Below the pieces are notes generated by a model. It had not been told where the DNA came from and made no database searches. It saw nothing but the letters and a program-made list of their open reading frames with translations. From positions 248,001 through 312,000 of the forward strand of contig JAFPZK010000053.1 of assembly GCA_017417315.1 (NCBI GenBank): a stretch of DNA of 64,000 nt, given 5' to 3'. Of the stretch, positions 59,121 to 64,000 are shown piece by piece. The translations under genes and the position numbers were made by a program. The stretch comes from Bacteroidales bacterium. Lineage in GTDB: Bacteria; Bacteroidota; Bacteroidia; Bacteroidales; UBA3824. Numbering within the stretch: position 1 is the stretch's first letter; every line of letters begins with the position of its first letter.

Positions 59121-59882
59121 TTAGTTCTTTTTATCGTTGTTGTTTTCCCAGATTTTGGCGAGTGTATAAAATTTATAATTTGCTTCGTTGACAGCCAAGA
59201 CAAGACCGGCTATGCCGTGAAAAATCCCGCCTTTGAAAAAGTAATATTGAATAAACCTGAATGTAGGTTTTATTATCATTTTTAACCAACCTGCCTTTGC
59301 TCCTTTGCGCCTTGATATTTCGTTTTGCGTGTAGATGTTCATTTTGTGAAGTTTAGTGAACAAAGTCATAGATTTATGAATCATCGCAAGGTTGGTTTTT
59401 CCTGACGGAATTTTCTCCGTTGTGCCGCTTATTTGCGGTTTTGAATGTACGTGCGGCGGCCAATATGCTTTATCTTTACGGAAAAATCTCAGTTGGTAAT
59501 CAGGGTATGAATTTTTTACGAAACAATTCATAATGTAGTTTTTACGGGGAATAAAAAGCCCGTCAGACGGATTATTTTGAATGTATTGATACAAAAAATC
59601 TTTTAAATCCGCCGGAATTATTTCGTCGGCATCTACGGTCAAAACCCACGGATATTTAGCCGAGTGTATCGCAAAATCACGGGCAGGCTCTGCGATAGTG
59701 TGATTCCCTTTCGGAAATGTTATGACTCTGCAACCGAATTTTTCTGCAATTTTGACAGTGTTGTCAGTACTTTCCATATCGCAGACTAAAATTTCGTCAA
59801 ATCCTTTTACATATTCTAAAATTTCACCTAACGAATTTTCTTCGTTATAGGTGTGAATTACAACTGAGATTTTATTTTCCAT
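59121..59882 (-). CDS. Family 2 glycosyltransferase (WaaE/KdtX-like)
   Basis: 253-aa GT2 enzyme. It starts SVVIHTYNEENSLGEILEYV, with the nucleotide-binding DMESTDNTVKIAEKFG and catalytic metal motif VDADEIIP. GCRVITFPKGNH and the C-terminal hydrophobic stretch (FIQYYFFKGGIFHGIAGLVLA) follow the pattern of the WaaE/KdtX subgroup, which adds sugars to LPS inner core. The gap to the CDP-glycerol transferase-like gene is 4 bp. Confidence 0.85.
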   Translation of the reverse strand: MENKISVVIHTYNEENSLGEILEYVKGFDEILVCDMESTDNTVKIAEKFGCRVITFPKGNHTIAEPARDFAIHSAKYPWVLTVDADEIIPADLKDFLYQYIQNNPSDGLFIPRKNYIMNCFVKNSYPDYQLRFFRKDKAYWPPHVHSKPQISGTTEKIPSGKTNLAMIHKSMTLFTKLHKMNIYTQNEISRRKGAKAGWLKMIIKPTFRFIQYYFFKGGIFHGIAGLVLAVNEANYKFYTLAKIWENNNDKKN

Positions 59883-59886
59883 CTTT

Positions 59887-60957
59887 TTAGTTTTTCTTTA
59901 TTTTTCCGAAAGTTTTTATGCTTGTGTATTTACGCCAAAGGTTCAGTTTCCTTTTTTCGGGGACACCGTGGCGGCGGATATAGTCTTTTGCACCTTCGAG
60001 CATGCGTTTCGCAACATTGCCGTCGTTATAAGGGTCATAATTTTTTATAATCCACTGACGCAGTTCGGTAAGTTTACCGTCGGTTTTAATCTCATCGTAG
60101 GCTTTTGACAACTGCATAGGATCTGTAATATTTTTCCAATAAATATCCTTTGCAACGGCATCTAAGGTTATAACGGGTTTGTCCAAAAGCAGAAATTCGT
60201 AGATTGTGGAACTTGTATCGCTAATCATTGCATCTGCCATAAGCATATACTTTGTTACGGTATAGTCTTCAATCCATAAGATGTTGTCGTGATTAGCGGC
60301 AAGAGCCTTGTATTCGTCGTTCCATTCCTGTTTTGTTAACGGGTGAAATTTAAGTATTAACAAGACATCTTGTTTGTTTACGAAATCAACGAGACCTTCC
60401 TTGAATTTCGGTAACGAAGTAAGGCTCGGCGAAAATGTCGGGGCATAAAGAACAAGTTCTTTTTTGCCGTGTTTTTTTAAGAGTTCTTGTTTTTGTGCTT
60501 CAAAATCGTTTTTGTGCTGAAAAATCCAATCTTGACGCGGCCAACCCGTTTCTAAAACTTCAAAATCTTTGTATTTTTTTGCGAGTTTTTCAAATCCGGC
60601 GGTAAAGAACGGTCCTTGCGTAAAATATGTGTCAAAATATCTTCTGATAACCCAATGGTCTTTTTTTTCTGCTGCGTATCCGTGAAAAATTTGGATTTTA
60701 ACGCCTGAAAGATAATACGGAACGATATTACCCGGACAAAATATTGCATCGGGTTTAAAATCATAGATTTCTTGAATCGAATTAGTATAATTGACTTGGT
60801 CTTTTAGCGGAAAGTCGGCAATTTTCTTTTTGTGAACATACCACAAAATTTGGTTGTCGGAATCCTTTTGACCTTCTTCTTGAATGGGATTCAAAATATC
60901 AATTGCGTACTTGTTTTCGCAAAATAATACTATTTTCATTTTTGTAATTGTTTTCAA
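59887..60957 (-). CDS. CDP-glycerol glycerophosphotransferase-family protein
   Basis: 356-aa protein of the TagB/TagF family, polymerising or capping with polyol phosphates from CDP-activated donors. Motifs: QIFHGYAAEKKDHW, ETGWPRQDW, VLYAPTFSPSLTSL, LKFHPLT and MISDTSSTIYEFLLLDKPVI. The start is ATG at 60957, overlapping the cytidylyltransferase stop by 4 bp; a second ATG six codons in is possible. In combination with the neighbouring cytidylyltransferase it suggests phospho-substituted surface glycan. Confidence 0.85.
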   Translation of the reverse strand: MKTITKMKIVLFCENKYAIDILNPIQEEGQKDSDNQILWYVHKKKIADFPLKDQVNYTNSIQEIYDFKPDAIFCPGNIVPYYLSGVKIQIFHGYAAEKKDHWVIRRYFDTYFTQGPFFTAGFEKLAKKYKDFEVLETGWPRQDWIFQHKNDFEAQKQELLKKHGKKELVLYAPTFSPSLTSLPKFKEGLVDFVNKQDVLLILKFHPLTKQEWNDEYKALAANHDNILWIEDYTVTKYMLMADAMISDTSSTIYEFLLLDKPVITLDAVAKDIYWKNITDPMQLSKAYDEIKTDGKLTELRQWIIKNYDPYNDGNVAKRMLEGAKDYIRRHGVPEKRKLNLWRKYTSIKTFGKIKKN

Positions 60958-61673
60958 ATTTTCAAATCCTTTACTTTTTCGTAATCCTCTACCGTGTCGA
61001 TTTCCATCGAGAAAAAATCCGTCGTGTCAAGATACTTAAAAATGTAACCTTGCGGAATAAGCCTTTCAAAGCATTTTTCGTAAAAAACGTTTGAAAGACC
61101 TTCGTTATCAATCATTTGATGAAGTTCTTTGAAAAGTGCCTCGGAATAACGTTTAGAAAATTTTTCTAATCCGACAGACTCGCCGACGGCTTTTCCTATC
61201 CTGCAAACCTTGCTGATTTCAAGAACGTTGCGGTCGTCATCTGAAATAATTTTTATCTCTTCTTCGCCGAGCGCATGGCGGTTCATGGCAAGGACGTCTG
61301 GATTTTTATCGTTTAACAATGCCGAAATTATTTTGTCAGAAAACAAAATATCACTGTCCGACAAAATAAACTCTTCGCCTTTTGCAAATTCTTCCGCCAA
61401 AAACAGCGAATAAATATTGTTGGTTGTAGAGTAATCTTTATTATAAATAAACCTTACATTTAACAAGGGATAATTGGTCGTTACAAAATCTTTTATCATG
61501 TTTTGTAAATAACCCGTAACAATCAGAAATTCAGAGATTCCGTTGTTAATAAAATTATCCAAAGTTCTTTCTAAAAGTGTTTTTCCGTTAACTTTCAGAA
61601 GGCATTTCGGAGTGTTTTCGGTCAGCGGTCTAAGACGCGAGGCTGTTCCGGCAGCAAGGATTACGGCTTTCAT
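60954..61673 (-). CDS. LicC-like sugar/choline-phosphate nucleotidyltransferase
   Basis: 239-aa nucleotidyltransferase with the N-terminal signature AVILAAGTASRLRPLTENTP followed by KCLLKVNGKTLLERTL. The metal-binding acidic motif is ILSDSDILFS. The size and pattern match the LicC/phosphocholine cytidylyltransferase-like subgroup. It would make the CDP-activated substrate for the adjacent CDP-glycerol transferase-like enzyme. It lies 3 bp downstream of the PIN toxin gene. Confidence 0.85.
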   Translation of the reverse strand: MKAVILAAGTASRLRPLTENTPKCLLKVNGKTLLERTLDNFINNGISEFLIVTGYLQNMIKDFVTTNYPLLNVRFIYNKDYSTTNNIYSLFLAEEFAKGEEFILSDSDILFSDKIISALLNDKNPDVLAMNRHALGEEEIKIISDDDRNVLEISKVCRIGKAVGESVGLEKFSKRYSEALFKELHQMIDNEGLSNVFYEKCFERLIPQGYIFKYLDTTDFFSMEIDTVEDYEKVKDLKI

Positions 61674-61676
61674 TTT

Positions 61677-62102
61677 TTATTTTGTTTTTTTAGCAAAAAA
61701 ATCGTTTAAAAATTCAATCGGTGTCATTACGTTTGCACCCAGATTTTCAAAATCTTTTTTGTTACGGGTAACAATGACATCGGCATTAACAGACATCGCT
61801 GATTCATATTGAACACTGTCTTCAAAATCTTTGCGACGGAGTCGTAGACTCTCTTTTATTATTTTTTCGTCAGCAGGAGAAATTGTACAAAGTTGTGATA
61901 AATTACCAAATTCCTCGTACAAATCATCAATACTAAGTCTTTTTCTTAGAATATAAAACGCATTGATTATTGTAGTTGCAGATACAATAATGTTTATTTC
62001 CTTTTTTTCAGCAAGAGACATTATTGTTTCTGCCGGTTGAAAAAAATCGGCTCTTTGGTCGTAAAAATCAATAATGATATTAGTATCTAAAAAAACTTTC
62101 AT
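61677..62102 (-). CDS. PIN-domain toxin (VapC-like ribonuclease)
   Basis: 141-aa PIN-domain protein. Acidic catalytic residues are visible in FLDTNIIIDF (first Asp), in the central DLYEEF region, and in DFEDSVQYESA and NADVIVTRNKKDF. These match the 4-residue PIN metal site. It is encoded directly after, and overlapping by 4 bp, a small acidic partner gene, as in type II toxin-antitoxin modules. The pair sits inside the glycan operon, which may stabilise the locus. Confidence 0.85.
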   Translation of the reverse strand: MKVFLDTNIIIDFYDQRADFFQPAETIMSLAEKKEINIIVSATTIINAFYILRKRLSIDDLYEEFGNLSQLCTISPADEKIIKESLRLRRKDFEDSVQYESAMSVNADVIVTRNKKDFENLGANVMTPIEFLNDFFAKKTK

Positions 62103-62425
62103 TTGTATTTTTCTTCTAATGCTTCATACAACTCTTCCTTATATGTATCCGAAATTAATATGCGCTGTTTCGGTCTCATTGCCATAACTTTCGGCGAAAT
62201 CGGATAATCCCACCAAATAGGTTTCGGGTCAGGGATATTGCTTTCCTGAACTTCCGGTTCTTCCGTAATATCTTCGTCCTCAAATTTGGTAGACATTGAA
62301 TCTGTTTTTTCTGTTATTTTCCTTGACAGAAAATTCATCATCTTTATCATTTGAGGTAGCGATAAAGTCGCAAGTAACGACTCTATTAAGGCGATTTCAG
62401 TGTGTTTTTTTGTCATTGTTTTCAT
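62099..62425 (-). CDS. Putative antitoxin partner of the PIN toxin
   Basis: 108-aa protein with a helical N-terminus (EIALIESLLATLSLPQMIKM), an acidic, proline-rich middle (EDEDITEEPEVQESNIPDPK) and a short C-terminal helix. The stretch IWWDYPISPKVMAMRPKQR resembles C-terminal regions of Bacteroidota antitoxin-like proteins paired with PIN domains. It overlaps the aminotransferase gene upstream by 4 bp and the PIN gene downstream by 4 bp, so expression depends on the operon. The role is inferred from position. Confidence 0.65.
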   Translation of the reverse strand: MKTMTKKHTEIALIESLLATLSLPQMIKMMNFLSRKITEKTDSMSTKFEDEDITEEPEVQESNIPDPKPIWWDYPISPKVMAMRPKQRILISDTYKEELYEALEEKYK

Positions 62426-63459
62426 TTTCCTGCAACTTTTTTGATTGTGTCAATAACGATTCTGTTTTGTTCGGGACGACCGAGCGTTATGCGCAAATGT
62501 GTGTTGATGTCCGGCTCGTTCATAAACTTGATTTTGTAATCCAACTCTTTGAGCGCGTTTTGAAGCCTTTCTTTCAGTTCAATCGGGTATTTAATCAAAA
62601 TGAAATTTGCTTGAGATTTGTAGACTTTGAAACCGTCAAGCGAACCGATTTCTTGTTCGTAAAGTTTACGGTCTTCGTTCATTTTGTCAGCGATATTGCG
62701 GTAATAATCAGTGGCTTTAAGGGCGGCGATTGCAAGTTCCTCAGAGATTCTGTTATAACCCAAATATTTGTTGCCAAAACGGTTGAATTTTCCCAAACCG
62801 TTGCCCGTAAAACCAAATCCCATTCTAAGTCCCGGTAATCCGTAAAATTTACTCAACGTGCGGACAATTAACAAATTCGGAAACTCATCAATTAATCGTT
62901 TGATGTAACTATTATCACGGTTGACATACGAAGCGTAAGCCTCGTCGATGATGATGTAAGTGGTTTTCGGGGCTTCTTGAAGAAGGTTCTCGATTTTTTC
63001 GGGTGTTAAAGCGTTGCCTGTCGGATTGTTGGGCGATGCCAAAAGCAAAATCTTGGGATTCAACTCGTGAAGCATTTTTTTGAGTGCGTCCATGTCGTAA
63101 CGGTAGGTGTCGCCGTCCTCGTAAAGCGGGTACTGAATGGTCTGACCGTCAACCTCGTCGGCAATTGATTTGTAATACCACCACGAAAATTTAGGCACGA
63201 GCATAATGCGGTTGTTGTCGGGAAGGGTGAGGAAGTAGTGAACCGCCTCTTTCAAAAGGTCTTCGCCGCCGTAACCGAGCATAATTTGTTTTTCGTCAAT
63301 GCCGTATTCCTGAGAAAGGAAAACCGAAAAAATGCTTTTTTTACCTTCGTCATAAATTCTGGTATAAAACCCAAGTTTCTGAGTATCAAAGTTTTTTAAC
63401 GCCTCCAACACCTCAGGTGCAGGCGCAAAATTAAATTCGTTTCTGTCTAAAAAGTTCAT
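62422..63459 (-). CDS. PLP-dependent class I/II aminotransferase (HisC-like)
   Basis: 345-aa fold-type I aminotransferase resembling histidinol-phosphate aminotransferases. Motifs: ASPNNPTGN (substrate/PLP), IIIDEAYASYV (PLP Asp), the Schiff-base Lys in RTLSKFYGLPGLRMGFGF, and the C-terminal THLRITLGRPEQN (carboxylate Arg). It is the first gene of the minus-strand operon with the cytidylyltransferase and CDP-glycerol transferase-like gene. It probably makes an amino-sugar-like or amino-alcohol phosphate for that pathway rather than histidine, since no other his gene is near. Confidence 0.85.
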   Translation of the reverse strand: MNFLDRNEFNFAPAPEVLEALKNFDTQKLGFYTRIYDEGKKSIFSVFLSQEYGIDEKQIMLGYGGEDLLKEAVHYFLTLPDNNRIMLVPKFSWWYYKSIADEVDGQTIQYPLYEDGDTYRYDMDALKKMLHELNPKILLLASPNNPTGNALTPEKIENLLQEAPKTTYIIIDEAYASYVNRDNSYIKRLIDEFPNLLIVRTLSKFYGLPGLRMGFGFTGNGLGKFNRFGNKYLGYNRISEELAIAALKATDYYRNIADKMNEDRKLYEQEIGSLDGFKVYKSQANFILIKYPIELKERLQNALKELDYKIKFMNEPDINTHLRITLGRPEQNRIVIDTIKKVAGK

Positions 63460-63566
63460 CTCAATATCGATATTTTTCTTGTCGCAAAGGTAAACATTTT
63501 TCTTTTGCCTTCAAAAACTTTTTTTTCGGAGGTATTTTGATTGGGCGGCGTACAATGGGAAGTAAA

Positions 63567-63653
63567 TTTTACGCTCAGTAGTAATTTATGGTAAAAAGAT
63601 TTTACGCTCAGTAGTAATTTTAGTTAAAAAAAAATTACGCTCAGTATTTTTTG
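63567..63653 (+). repeat. Three 33-bp tandem direct repeats (iterons) at the fourth ATPase locus
   Basis: Units start at 63567, 63600 and 63633, exactly 33 bp apart. The core TTACGCTCAGTAGTAATTT is perfect in the first two (63569-63587, 63602-63620) and diverges after TTACGCTCAGTA in the third (63635-63653). The spacers ATGGTAAAAAGA and TAGTTAAAAAAA are A-rich. The third copy overlaps a candidate -33 TTTG (63650-63653). Confidence 0.92.
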
Positions 63654-63684
63654 TTGCATAAATCAATTATTATCAGTAACTTTG
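63650..63684 (+). promoter_or_regulatory. Promoter of the fourth ATPase locus
   Basis: TTTG (63650-63653) and TAACTTTG (63677-63684), perfect -7 TAnnTTTG with a spacer of 23 bp, slightly long. The ATG of the broken gene is at 63707. Confidence 0.6.
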
Positions 63685-63706
63685 CCACAAACAAAAAATT
63701 GCTCAA

Positions 63707-64000
63707 ATGAAAGACAATGTTTTTAAGCGAAAAGTATACTGAACTTTACAAAAATGCAAACCGTTTTCAGATGTCAGCCGTAGTTGATAACACCACCACC
63801 GAAAAACGTCAGGAGTTGTTGGACGAAATGCGAGAAAGTATGATTGCCAATATTGCCTATCACAGTAGCGATCCGCACGTGGGATTGCGCCTGACCGCCG
63901 ATTTCAAACGTTACAAAATGTACCTTTCCGACACGGGATTGTTTGTAACATTGGCGTTTTGGGATAAGGACTTTACCGAAAATATCATCTATCAGAAACT
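63707..64000 (+). pseudogene. Internally deleted and frameshifted DUF4143 ATPase gene, running off the window
   Basis: The ATG at 63707 gives MKDNVFKRKVY then a stop; this matches the start of the 55-kb ATPase (MVFKRKLYDEM). From 63717 a shifted frame is open to the window end and encodes the distal DUF4143 part: ELLDEMRESMIANIAYHSSD, PHVGLRLTAD, KMYLSDTGLFVTLAFWDKDF and TENIIYQKL. This parallels TDPHVGMGLT...FINDTGLFITLCFWDKGITEN of the intact copy. About 220-240 codons including the whole P-loop ATPase core are missing. The downstream end is outside the window. Confidence 0.8.

Noticed and set aside
62296..62838. 180-codon plus-strand open frame opposite the aminotransferase and antitoxin genes
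   Set aside because: Runs antisense across two real genes; Phe/Val-rich, no start context.
1..64000. tRNA or rRNA genes
   Set aside because: I looked in the intergenic gaps and saw no cloverleaf-like or rRNA-like segment; all gaps are short and AT-rich.

Overview
The window is 64 kb of a low-GC chromosome from the phylum Bacteroidota, most likely order Bacteroidales. The evidence is phylum-typical: genes largely lack Shine-Dalgarno sites, and many starts are preceded by the Bacteroidota -7 element TAnnTTTG. Type IX secretion genes are present (PorX and PorW/SprE), as is an RprX/RprY-type two-component pair, along with Bacteroidota-restricted families (DUF6057, DUF3244, CarboxypepD_reg lipoproteins, C10 peptidase). 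I saw no rRNA, tRNA, CRISPR array, transposase or phage gene.

Layout. 0-6.6 kb: housekeeping and envelope genes (xth, rsgA, Wzi/RemB-like barrel, U32 enzyme, DUF486, lipoprotein). 6.7-12.7 kb, minus strand: a histidine kinase with a membrane partner, a SiaC-like protein, a long-chain acyl-CoA synthetase and a CarboxypepD_reg protein. 12.8-21.2 kb, plus strand: OmpA lipoprotein, dCMP deaminase, S41 protease, YgjP-like metallopeptidase, acylphosphatase, then a chemosensory-adaptation cluster (CheR, a degenerate second CheR, stand-alone CheB, membrane GAF protein), then ispD, tdk and yidD. 21.2-24.7 kb: a small hidden ORF, a ParE/RelE-type toxin-antitoxin pair, a secreted protein and a methyl-accepting chemotaxis protein. 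24.9-29.5 kb: DUF6057 protein, TolB-like lipoprotein with a CxxCH motif, and DacB. 31.2-34.6 kb: a secreted C10 cysteine protease with two lipoproteins and a DUF3244 protein. 37.9-48.9 kb: ald-tsaE-porX-tetR (minus) facing rprX-rprY-porW and two lipoproteins (plus). 49-58 kb: a nucleotidyl cyclase-HD fusion, a Cache/HAMP/GAF/PAS sensor and two alkaline-phosphatase-fold envelope enzymes (LtaS-like, YejM-like). 58-63.5 kb, minus strand: a surface-glycan operon (two glycosyltransferases, CDP-glycerol transferase-like, cytidylyltransferase, aminotransferase) with a PIN toxin-antitoxin pair inside it.

The most unusual signal is a set of four dispersed one-gene cassettes. Each encodes, or once encoded, a predicted ATPase whose C-terminus carries a PD-(D/E)XK-like D...ExK motif. 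Three are COG1373/AAA_14-DUF4143 type (36.4, 54.9 and 63.5 kb) and one is ATPase_2/DUF234 type (29.5 kb). Each of the three DUF4143 loci is preceded by three tandem direct repeats with a 32-33 bp period, and the promoter-proximal copy lies over or next to the -33 region. The repeat core is different at each locus, but all begin TT and end ATTT, and the A-rich spacers at two loci are alike. The DUF234 locus instead has two 49-bp inverted-repeat units. The 54.9 kb cassette lies between two 53-bp perfect direct repeats, which duplicate the 3' end of the upstream gene; this is a clear footprint of recent insertion. The 63.7 kb copy has an internal deletion and frameshift. I infer a minimal mobile or selfish element made of private iterons, a promoter and one ATPase-nuclease-like gene, with no transposase. 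Its mechanism is unknown.
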